A stretch of DNA of 50,661 bases, from contig JADLGE010000020.1 in the NCBI GenBank assembly GCA_020849475.1, forward strand, positions 1-50,661, in the 5' to 3' direction. The position numbers and the translations under genes were made by a program. Under the pieces are notes generated by a model. That model did no database searches, was not told the origin of the DNA, and saw nothing but the letters and a program-made list of their open reading frames with translations. This DNA comes from Gammaproteobacteria bacterium (GTDB lineage Bacteria; Pseudomonadota; Gammaproteobacteria; Ga0077536). Below are positions 44,155 to 50,661 of this stretch, piece after piece (position 1 is the first letter of the stretch; each line of letters begins with the position of its first letter).

Positions 44155-46002
44155 ATGAACAAACCCGCATCACTCGTCAAAGACGGCAAGCTCTGCATTC
44201 CGAGCCCCGACGTCCTGGGTTTCGACCCTGCTGAACTGCGCAACAAATATAACGCCGAGCGTGATCGCCGCATCCGCAAGGACGGCGCCACCCAGTATGT
44301 GGACATCGACGGCGACTTCGAGCACTACAAGGAAGACCCGCACATCACCGAGACCATCGTGCGCGAGCCGGTCACCGAGACCGTCGAGGTCGTGATCTTG
44401 GGCGGCGGCTTCGGCGGCATGTGCATGGCGGCGCGCATGATCGACGAAGGCGTCAATGATTTCCGCATCATCGAGCGCGCCGGCGATTACGGCGGCACCT
44501 GGTACTGGAACCGTTACCCGGGCGCGCAGTGCGACGTCGAGTCCTATATCTACCTGCCGCTGCTGGAAGAGACCGGCTACATGCCGTCGCAGAAATACGC
44601 CTTCCAGCCCGAGATCCTCGAGCACGCGCAGCGCATCGGCAAGCATTATGACCTTTACTCGCGCACCTACTTCCAGACCCAGATTCGCGAACAGCGCTGG
44701 GACGACGAAGCAGGGCAGTGGGTGCTGACCACCAACCGCGGCGACGTGTTCCGTGCGCGCCATGTGGTGGTGTCGTCCGGTTCCTTGAACCGGCCCAAGC
44801 TGCCGGGCATCCCGGGTCTGAAGAGCTTCAAGGGGCACACCTTCCACACCAGCCGATGGGATTACAAATACACCGGCGGTTCACCGCTCGGTGGTCTCGA
44901 CAAGCTCGCGGGCAAGCGCGTCGGCATCATCGGCACCGGCGCCACCGGCATTCAGTGCATTCCGCATCTCGGCAATACCGCCGGCCATCTGTACGTGTTC
45001 CAGCGCACGCCGTCGTCCATCGACGAGCGCCGCCAGAAGGCCACCGACCCGAACTGGTGGAAGTCACTGCAGAAGGGCTGGCAGGCCGATCGCAACGACA
45101 ACTTCACCAAGCTCCTGGTCGGCGTGCCCGTCGATGAGGATTTGGTGAACGACGGTTGGACCGAGATCTTCAAGTCCCTGGGCGAACTGCAGGACAGCAC
45201 CGGCAACCGCGACATTTCCGATGAAGAGCTGAAGCTGCTCGGCGAAGTCGTCGACTACCAGCATGACGAACGCATCCGTGCGCGCGTCGACTCGGTCGTC
45301 AAGGACAAGACGACCGCCGAAGTGCTGAAGCACTACTACCGTCCATGGTGCAAGCGTCCGTGCTTCAACGACGACTACCTGCCGACCTTCAACAAGCCCA
45401 ATGTGGCCTTGGTCGATGCCTCCGGCCATGGCGGCGTCGAGCGCGTCACCGAGAAGGGCGTGGTGGTGAATGGCGTCGAGTACGAACTCGACTGCATCAT
45501 TTTCGCCACCGGCTTCGAAGTCAGCCGCGCGACCTATACCCATCAGGCCGAACTCGAGATCTTCGGTCGCAACGGCATGAAGCTCGGCGACTACTGGAAG
45601 GACGGCATGCGCACCTACCAGGGCTTCATGGCGCACGGCTTCCCGAACTGCTACCACATGGGTTTCACGCAGACCGGCTACACGCCTAACTTCACCTACA
45701 TGCTCGACAACCAGGCCAAGCACCTCGCCAAGCTGTTCGTCGACCTGAAGAAGAACGGCAAGACCGCCATCGAGCCGACGCTCGAAGCGGAGAACGCCTG
45801 GCTCAAGCTCGTCATGGCGCCCAACGCGATGACCGAGTACTTGAAAGCCTGCACGCCCGGTTACTACAACGCCGAAGGCGAATCGAAGAAGGACAACGAC
45901 GGCTTCCTGCAGGGCCACTACCCTGAAGGCGGCTTGAAGTTCTACCAGATGCTCGCCGAGTGGCGCGCCAAGGGTGATTACGCCGGCCTGTCCGTGCGTT
46001 GA
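44155..46002 (+). CDS. Baeyer-Villiger monooxygenase with N-terminal extension (cyclopentadecanone-monooxygenase-like)
   Basis: About 615 residues from ATG 44,155, chosen for the strong GAGGAGAGGA ribosome site; the frame is open from 44,053. The first 75 residues (ELRNKYNAERDRRIRKDG) are an extension seen in the large-ring and steroid-type BVMOs. FAD loop ILGGGFGGMCMAARM (about 82), GDYGGTWYWNRYPGAQCDVES, fingerprint FKGHTFHTSRWDY (about 225), NADPH loop IIGTGATGIQCIPHLG (about 259), FQRTPSSIDERRQ. The length and extension favour a macrocyclic, terpenoid or steroid ketone substrate; that is inference from family layout. A hairpin at 46,010 probably ends its transcript. Confidence 0.93.
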   Translation: MNKPASLVKDGKLCIPSPDVLGFDPAELRNKYNAERDRRIRKDGATQYVDIDGDFEHYKEDPHITETIVREPVTETVEVVILGGGFGGMCMAARMIDEGVNDFRIIERAGDYGGTWYWNRYPGAQCDVESYIYLPLLEETGYMPSQKYAFQPEILEHAQRIGKHYDLYSRTYFQTQIREQRWDDEAGQWVLTTNRGDVFRARHVVVSSGSLNRPKLPGIPGLKSFKGHTFHTSRWDYKYTGGSPLGGLDKLAGKRVGIIGTGATGIQCIPHLGNTAGHLYVFQRTPSSIDERRQKATDPNWWKSLQKGWQADRNDNFTKLLVGVPVDEDLVNDGWTEIFKSLGELQDSTGNRDISDEELKLLGEVVDYQHDERIRARVDSVVKDKTTAEVLKHYYRPWCKRPCFNDDYLPTFNKPNVALVDASGHGGVERVTEKGVVVNGVEYELDCIIFATGFEVSRATYTHQAELEIFGRNGMKLGDYWKDGMRTYQGFMAHGFPNCYHMGFTQTGYTPNFTYMLDNQAKHLAKLFVDLKKNGKTAIEPTLEAENAWLKLVMAPNAMTEYLKACTPGYYNAEGESKKDNDGFLQGHYPEGGLKFYQMLAEWRAKGDYAGLSVR

Positions 46003-46009
46003 GCCTCGC

Positions 46010-46032
46010 GCGGGAGCGGCCTGCGCTCCCGC
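46010..46032 (+). terminator. terminator after the second monooxygenase
   Basis: Perfect nine-base GC stem GCGGGAGCG/CGCTCCCGC with a five-base loop, followed by CTTTCATT, eight bases past the stop codon. A normal intrinsic-terminator shape, with a short T-run. Confidence 0.7.
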
Positions 46033-46256
46033 CTTTCATTGCCTGCCGGCATCGGAGCACAGGGCGCCGATGCCGTGTCCCGCCTTCGTTCCCACCGCGC
46101 ACTCCGCGCAGCATTCGACCGAGCGTTCGCGCCATACGCCCATCTACCCGGACGGGGAACGAGACCGTGCGTGAGGTTTGCTAACGTGATTCGCCGACCA
46201 CATTGGTGGCGCAGCTTTCGTTCACGTGCCACAACGCATCACAGGGGAGAACGTGT

Positions 46257-47411
46257 ATGTCCAGCAAAGTTGATACGCGCGGCGCCATCGACGCCGACGG
46301 CCACATCCTCGAGCCGCCGGATCTGTGGGAGAAATATCTTGAGCCCAAGTATCGCGACCGCGCGATTCGCCTGCGCACCAACGACGACGGCCTCGAATAC
46401 CTCGAATACGACGGCAAGCCCTCGCGCCTCATGCCACCCGGCTTTCCGGGCTCGCTGGGCGGCATGGGCGCGCCGGACATCCGGCCGTCGCCAGAGCGCA
46501 GCTATGTGAAGTCGGCGCCATTCGGCTCCATGGATCCCAAGGAACGCGTGCAGCGCCTGGACCAGGAAGGCCTGGCCAAGGCGGTGCTCTACCCGACCCT
46601 CGGCATCCTGTGGGAGCCGGAAGTCAAAGACCCCGAGATCGCGGCCGCCTACACCCGCGCCTACAACCGCTGGATCATGGATTTCTGCGCCGATTCCGGC
46701 GGCCGCCTGGTGCCCATCGCGCATATCTCGCTGTCGGACCCGGCGTTGGCCGCGGCCGAAACCGAGAGAGCGCTCAGCGCCGGCGCCAAGGGCATCTTCT
46801 TTCATCCCTTCACTTGGACGCGCAAGTCACCCGGTCACCCCGATTACGACCGCCTGTGGGCGATAGCACAGGAACACGACGCGCCGGTCGCGCTGCATCC
46901 GACCGTCGACCCGCCGTCGCTGGACGTGCATCGCCGCTTCGACGAACTCGCGCAGGGCGAGCCCTTCGAATTCACCTGGTACTTCGATGTGCTGGTTGCG
47001 CAGGGCATGCAGCAGGCCTTCGTGTCGCTGTTCCACTACCGTATCTTCGACCGCTTCCCGACCGTCAAAGTGGTGGTGCTGGAATCCCAGGCGGGCTGGA
47101 TAGGCCAGCTCATTGACCGCATGGACGCCGTCTCGCAAGGCCCCTTGATGCCCAAGGCGGGCTTGAAGGAGCTGCCCAGCACCTATTTCCGCCGCCAGTG
47201 CTATGTGTCCATCGATCCGGATGAACGGGCGGTGGCGGGCGTCATACCCTTCGTCGGCGACGACCGCTTCTTCTGGGCCTCGGACTTCCCGCATCCCGAC
47301 CACACCGCGAGTTACATGCATGAACTCGGCGAGATGCTCGCGCCGCTGCCGGAAGCCTCGAGACGACGCATCCTGGCGGAGAACGTGACGCGGGCTTTCA
47401 ATCTCGCGTGA
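46257..47411 (+). CDS. amidohydrolase 2 family metal-dependent hydrolase
   Basis: About 384 residues from ATG 46,257, with AGGGGAGA upstream; the frame is open from 46,203. TIM-barrel hydrolase features: DADGHILEPPDLWEKYL at the N-terminus (metal ligand His), VAPLHPT-like strand PVALHPTVDPPS, FPTVKVVVLESQAGW and WASDFPHPDHTASY (catalytic Asp) near the end. The family (ACMSD/decarboxylase-hydrolase type) includes non-oxidative decarboxylases and ring-opening hydrolases of aromatic or terpenoid breakdown. Next to two BVMOs it may open the lactone or act on a product acid. That assignment is context only. Confidence 0.88.
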   Translation: MSSKVDTRGAIDADGHILEPPDLWEKYLEPKYRDRAIRLRTNDDGLEYLEYDGKPSRLMPPGFPGSLGGMGAPDIRPSPERSYVKSAPFGSMDPKERVQRLDQEGLAKAVLYPTLGILWEPEVKDPEIAAAYTRAYNRWIMDFCADSGGRLVPIAHISLSDPALAAAETERALSAGAKGIFFHPFTWTRKSPGHPDYDRLWAIAQEHDAPVALHPTVDPPSLDVHRRFDELAQGEPFEFTWYFDVLVAQGMQQAFVSLFHYRIFDRFPTVKVVVLESQAGWIGQLIDRMDAVSQGPLMPKAGLKELPSTYFRRQCYVSIDPDERAVAGVIPFVGDDRFFWASDFPHPDHTASYMHELGEMLAPLPEASRRRILAENVTRAFNLA

Positions 47412-48115
47412 GCAGGATGGGCGGGACGAACGGCGGGTCAGGCGTCGTCGTTCGTTCGCGCCGGGGCCGGCGACAAGGCTGTCGCCAGGCACAGACGTAG
47501 CCCGCTGGCGGTCGGGAGTTGTTTTTTAGATCAGTCGGTTACGGCGGCACAGCAGTCCTTCGCGGTGTGCGTAAGCGACGCGGCTGTCGCCCCGCAGCGA
47601 CGTTTGCTCGCTACTCGCCACCCTGTCGAAATACCCATTCGCCCCAAACGCCCCCATCGAGTTGCGACCAGGTTGGCAGTCTGGCCGGCCATCGAACCCG
47701 AAGCGCCAAAGCTCTCGACGCTATTCGCGGCGGATTGCCCCCTGTTTGAGGGCGGCGGGTGGGTTTTCCGGCCCGGCATCGGCCCGGCGCGCTGCGTGCG
47801 CAGCGATAACGGGTTGCGACGCCGCGCCCGACTACACAATTTCCTGCAATTTCAGTCAGATGGTGCGCACGGGTCGGCGCTCGAAGGTGACGCTTTGCGG
47901 TCAGGGATGGTCAACCCGGCCCGGCCGCGTTCAATTCATGGGTTTTCGGGACCGGGTTTTTATGTCAACGGCGTCTCAAAATCTGAATTTCGCGCCACAC
48001 GGATCTGGCCTGTAGCGGCGCTTTTGTCGGCGAACTTTACATCCAGGCACGGTGCGATTCTTTCTCGTTTGGGGGCGGCAAGCTAAGGCGCTGAAAAGGC
48101 GGGCTATTAATTTTC
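47412..48115. other. intergenic stretch without recognisable gene
   Basis: A plus-strand frame of 173 codons at 47,565-48,086 is open but has no recognisable domain, is rich in arginine and proline, and has no ribosome site. I treat it as non-coding. No repeats or RNA genes seen. The right end leads into the sigma-54 promoter. Confidence 0.45.
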
Positions 48116-48130
48116 TGGCACCAAGCTTGC
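48116..48130 (+). promoter_or_regulatory. sigma-54 (RpoN) promoter
   Basis: TGGCAC-CAAGC-TTGC is a full match to the -24/-12 consensus (TGGCAC, five bases, TTGC). It stands about 185 bases before the small PEP-CTERM gene, on the same strand, leaving a leader of about 160 bases. In several proteobacteria PEP-CTERM genes are under RpoN and the PrsK/PrsR two-component system, which fits. Confidence 0.8.
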
Positions 48131-48234
48131 TAAACCAGCCCAAGAAACGGCCTTGCCCGGTGCCATTGTAAAAATTACTGACAAAGGCATGAAGCTTCGT
48201 TTCCTTACAAAAGTTGGCGTTGAACCCGTCGGTA

Positions 48235-48252
48235 CCCCGGTCTCGACCGGGG
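48235..48252 (+). other. leader hairpin of the PEP-CTERM transcript
   Basis: CCCCGGT/ACCGGGG with loop CTCG, 48 bases before the start codon, inside the presumed leader RNA. It could stabilise the message or influence translation. No known riboswitch recognised. Confidence 0.4.
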
Positions 48253-48300
48253 CTCCGCTGACAACAACGACAAGCAACCAAAGATAGAGGTGTTGACTAC

Positions 48301-48474
48301 ATGAAATCCCTGAGCCAGTCCTTCGCGGCAACCGTCATCGCATTCGTTTCCACCTGTGGCGTTGCGTCGGCGCTGCCGGTCGCCAACGTCAGCGTTCCGG
48401 AACCCGGCTCCATGGCCCTCGTCGGTCTCGCCGTTGCCGGTGCGGTCGCAGTTGCGCGCAAAGGCAAGAAGTAA
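48301..48474 (+). CDS. 57-residue PEP-CTERM protein
   Basis: ATG 48,301 with AGAGGTG about ten bases upstream, stop TAA 48,472-48,474. The product is nearly all targeting sequence. A signal peptide (MKSLSQSFAATVIAF, ending near ASA) is followed by a very short mature linker (LPVANVSVPEPG) and then a PEP-CTERM sorting tail: VPEPGSMAL, hydrophobic GLAVAGAVAVA and basic RKGKK. Exosortase cleaves such tails on the periplasmic side of the inner membrane and passes the protein to the surface or matrix. After both cleavages fewer than a dozen residues would remain. Short PEP-CTERM proteins under RpoN are known to matter for floc formation in Zoogloea-like bacteria, so this may be a matrix factor or a small exported peptide. 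Confidence 0.8.
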   Translation: MKSLSQSFAATVIAFVSTCGVASALPVANVSVPEPGSMALVGLAVAGAVAVARKGKK

Positions 48475-48494
48475 ACGCTTGACTGATTGCATTG

Positions 48495-48520
48495 CCCGCA
48501 AGGCGGTATCTCCTTGCGGG
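48495..48520 (+). terminator. hairpin after the PEP-CTERM gene
   Basis: Perfect nine-base stem CCCGCAAGG/CCTTGCGGG with an eight-base loop, 20 bases after the stop. There is no T-run, so it may be a stabilising 3' structure. A second stem follows at 48,535. Confidence 0.5.
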
Positions 48521-48534
48521 TGAGGTAAACGCTT

Positions 48535-48559
48535 GGATAGCCTGCTTTTCTAGCTATCC
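48535..48559 (+). terminator. second hairpin, terminator-like
   Basis: GGATAGC/GCTATCC with an eleven-base loop, followed by GGTTTTC. The T-run makes it the better candidate for the transcript end. The remainder of the gap to 48,836 shows no gene I can support. Confidence 0.45.
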
Positions 48560-48836
48560 GGTTTTCATAATCCCATTCTCACTGACGCCTGAACTCCGTC
48601 CAGCCCATCAGTAGGCGGCGCAGGCTGACATTGTTTTCTTTGAACAAAGGGAATCGCTTGGACGCGTTTGTGATCCATCTGCATGCTCAAGACGCGCGTG
48701 ACCACTTCGCGTCGGAATCACCGCTTCAATCGACCATCCGTTTCGCCTGCCCTGCGTTCCCTAACGCCGGCACGACACAAGCTTCGCATAACGCCAGCTC
48801 GCTACATCAATAAGTCGAAGAACAGGAATCACCACA

Positions 48837-50661
48837 ATGACAACACTTATCATTAACGTTACATCGTCCGCGATGAATCCTGATGGCGTCCATTTCGGTC
48901 AACAGCCCGATGCGCTCGCTCCAAGTTTCCTTGACCTGCACGTTACGAGTAGCACCAACTCAGTCATTGGTACCGGTGTTTACGATGCTTACTGCATCAA
49001 CCCGTTCGTCGATATTTTCGTTGCTCCCACGACCTACGCAGCCGACACCTACGAGGCGAGCAACCCGACTTCGTTTCAGCAGATCAAGCCTGTCGAGGCG
49101 GATCTGAGTTCACTGTCTCAGGCTCAGGTCGACCAGCTCAACTGGCTGCTGTCGCAGAATCTGACCTCAGACCCCAAGTACGCAGGTCGTTTCAACTACG
49201 GCGAAGTGCAGACGGCTATTTGGCGGATCATCGGTTTCACCCAAAGCGAAATCAATTCAACCAACCCCAACATCTTCCTGACCGACAACGGCCGCCAGGT
49301 GGTCTCGCTGGCCGATGTCGACTTCCTGGTCTCGGCAGCGCAGTCCGCCGTGGCTTCCGGCCAGTACGTTTCGCCGCCGCCCGGCACCAACTTCACGATG
49401 CTCATCGACCCGTCGCCTGTGACCGGCGCTGAAACCGGCACCGGCATCCAGCCCCTCATCGTGCAGTTGGCCAATGCCAAGCTCGGCAATTTCGTGTGGT
49501 TCGACGCTGACGCCGATGGCATCCAGGGTGCCAACGAAGCGGGCGTCGACAACCTCGTCGTCGAGCTGTGGAAGAACGGCGTCAAGGTCGCGAGCACCGT
49601 CACCGGTGACGATTTCAGCACCGCTGCCGTCGAGCATGGTTTCTACCAGTTTGCAGGCCTCGCCGCCGGCGATTACCAGGTCAAGTTCGTCGCGCCCGAC
49701 TACGCGTTCACCACGGTCGATGCCAACCTCAACAGCCAGGACCAGGCGGACAGCGATGCGGACCAGGCGACCGGCTTCAGCCAGGTCGTGCATCTCAATG
49801 CCGGGGAATCGAACCAGACCATTGACGCGGGTCTCGTCGCGCCGGCGACCGCCAAGATTTCCGGTTATGTCTACGAAGATGTTGGCAACGATGGCGTGCG
49901 CAATGGCGAACCGCCGATTGCCAATGTGACCATCACGCTGACGGGCACGGACGATCTCGGTAACTCCGTCACGCGCACCACTACCACCGACGCGAATGGC
50001 TACTACGAGTTCGCGAATCTGCGTGCGGGCACCTACACCACCAGCGAGTCGCAGCCGGCGGGCTATCTCGACGGGAAGGATACGGTCGGCACCACCGGTG
50101 GCAGCAACGCTGTCGACGATGTGCTGAGCGCCATCTCGCTGGTGGATGGTCAGCACTCGCAGGAAAACAACTTCGGCGAACTGCCGCCGGCCAAAATCTC
50201 GGGCTATGTCTACGAAGACATTGGCAACGACGGCGTGCGTAATAGTGAGCCGGCCATCGGCGGCGTGACCGTGACCTTGAACGGCACGGACGACCTCGGC
50301 AACCCGGTGACGGCGACCACCACCACCGATGCGAATGGCTACTACGAGTTCGCGGACTTGCGTCCGGGCTCATATACCGTGACCGAGTCGCAGCCGGCGA
50401 ACTACCTCGACGGCAAGGACACTGCGGGCAGCACCGGCGGTTCGGTGGCGAATGACGAGATCAGCGCCATCCCGTTGGCGGCCGGTCAGCATTCGCAGGA
50501 AAACAACTTCGGCGAACTGCGTCCGGCCAGCCTTGGCGATCGCGTGTGGGTGGATACCAACGCCAACGGCGTGCAGGACAACGGCGAAGTCGGCAAGGCC
50601 GGCGTGACGGTTGAACTGTATGCCTGCGTCAACGACGTGCCGGGCGCATTGCTCGACACCA
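48837..50661 (+). CDS. large SdrD-type repeat protein with thioester-domain-like N-terminus (runs off the window)
   Basis: Starts at ATG 48,837 (MTTLIINVTSSAMNPDG) with AGGAAT upstream and stays open to the window edge for 608 codons; the C-terminus is missing. Residues of about 45-185 resemble a thioester adhesion domain: VYDAYCINPF (Cys53) and NYGEVQTAIWRIIG (Gln125) could form the internal Cys-Gln bond. From about residue 222 come SdrD_B/Cna-B-like units: LGNFVWFDADADGIQGANEAG, then two near-identical 113/112-residue repeats with ISGYVYEDVGNDGVRN and TTTDANGYYEFANL, then SLGDRVWVDTNANGVQDNGE. Such proteins are usually surface-exposed and bind calcium. Oddly no signal peptide is visible at this start and an in-frame TAA (48,789-48,791) blocks an upstream one. 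Its nearness to a PEP-CTERM gene suggests it may end in a PEP-CTERM tail. Confidence 0.82.
   Translation, partial: MTTLIINVTSSAMNPDGVHFGQQPDALAPSFLDLHVTSSTNSVIGTGVYDAYCINPFVDIFVAPTTYAADTYEASNPTSFQQIKPVEADLSSLSQAQVDQLNWLLSQNLTSDPKYAGRFNYGEVQTAIWRIIGFTQSEINSTNPNIFLTDNGRQVVSLADVDFLVSAAQSAVASGQYVSPPPGTNFTMLIDPSPVTGAETGTGIQPLIVQLANAKLGNFVWFDADADGIQGANEAGVDNLVVELWKNGVKVASTVTGDDFSTAAVEHGFYQFAGLAAGDYQVKFVAPDYAFTTVDANLNSQDQADSDADQATGFSQVVHLNAGESNQTIDAGLVAPATAKISGYVYEDVGNDGVRNGEPPIANVTITLTGTDDLGNSVTRTTTTDANGYYEFANLRAGTYTTSESQPAGYLDGKDTVGTTGGSNAVDDVLSAISLVDGQHSQENNFGELPPAKISGYVYEDIGNDGVRNSEPAIGGVTVTLNGTDDLGNPVTATTTTDANGYYEFADLRPGSYTVTESQPANYLDGKDTAGSTGGSVANDEISAIPLAAGQHSQENNFGELRPASLGDRVWVDTNANGVQDNGEVGKAGVTVELYACVNDVPGALLDT
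49851..50528 (+). repeat. two in-frame tandem repeats in the SdrD-type gene
   Basis: Unit 1 begins at 49,851 and unit 2 at 50,190 (339 bases); unit 2 ends near 50,528. Both encode the same domain, including YVYEDxGNDGVRN, TDANGYYEF, QPAxYLDGKD and HSQENNFGEL. The close DNA identity indicates recent duplication or gene conversion, and the copy number could vary between strains. Confidence 0.85.

Noticed and set aside
45064..45918. 284-codon minus-strand frame opposite the second monooxygenase
   Set aside because: Antisense shadow; the plus-strand monooxygenase motifs run through it.
47565..48086. 173-codon plus-strand frame
   Set aside because: No ribosome site, no domain and arginine/proline-rich; kept as intergenic.
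1..50661. CRISPR array, complete insertion sequence or rRNA genes
   Set aside because: No regularly spaced direct repeats of CRISPR type, no transposase gene and no rRNA-like sequence were seen.

Overview
The window joins two different kinds of DNA. From the left edge to about 32,577 it is accessory DNA full of anti-phage and nucleic-acid-processing genes. From about 32,623 to the right edge it looks like ordinary chromosome of a proteobacterium, probably a gammaproteobacterium. The host clues are a tRNA-Met 3' half of gammaproteobacterial type, a dTDP-rhamnose operon, Baeyer-Villiger monooxygenases with a CaiB-type CoA transferase, and a PEP-CTERM gene behind a sigma-54 promoter. The join is the 3' half of a tRNA-Met gene (32,578-32,622) whose 5' half is missing. 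That is the expected right attachment site of an island inserted into tRNA-Met. The left end and the integrase are outside the window.

Island, left to right. An ankyrin-repeat protein (315-1811) is followed by a divergent WYL regulator with a perfect palindrome in front of it. A tightly packed plus-strand operon (about 3352-16,378) follows: a protein of unknown function, an AddB-like nuclease, an AddA-like helicase-nuclease, a DUF6361-like protein, a two-HKD phospholipase-D-type nuclease and an SNF2-like helicase. From the AddB-like gene onwards every junction overlaps by 4 bases or abuts, so these proteins probably form one system. I regard it as the best candidate for a poorly described defence system; its last three genes may correspond to the Azaca system. 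Next come a PD-(D/E)XK gene split by a frameshift and an AbiE-type toxin-antitoxin pair on the minus strand. Divergent from that pair is an array of a GmrSD-like type IV restriction enzyme and Druantia type III (DruH, DruE).

The 3' tail of the ankyrin gene recurs as degraded copies at 17,866 and 32,285, so the defence modules are bracketed by related sequence. The last 600 bases of the island hold gene and IS remnants and three GTGGGGAA repeats at exact 11-base spacing, which may be integrase arm sites.

Chromosome side. Just right of the junction is a luciferase-like monooxygenase gene reduced to its two ends. Then come a phytanoyl-CoA dioxygenase family gene, a small exported protein, a cupin, rfbBACD (dTDP-L-rhamnose synthesis, 4-base or 3-base overlaps throughout), a hypothetical protein and a zinc alcohol dehydrogenase. 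A catabolic-looking group follows: CoA transferase, two divergent Baeyer-Villiger monooxygenases and an amidohydrolase. At the right edge a canonical sigma-54 promoter precedes a 57-residue PEP-CTERM protein, and a large SdrD-type repeat protein runs off the window.
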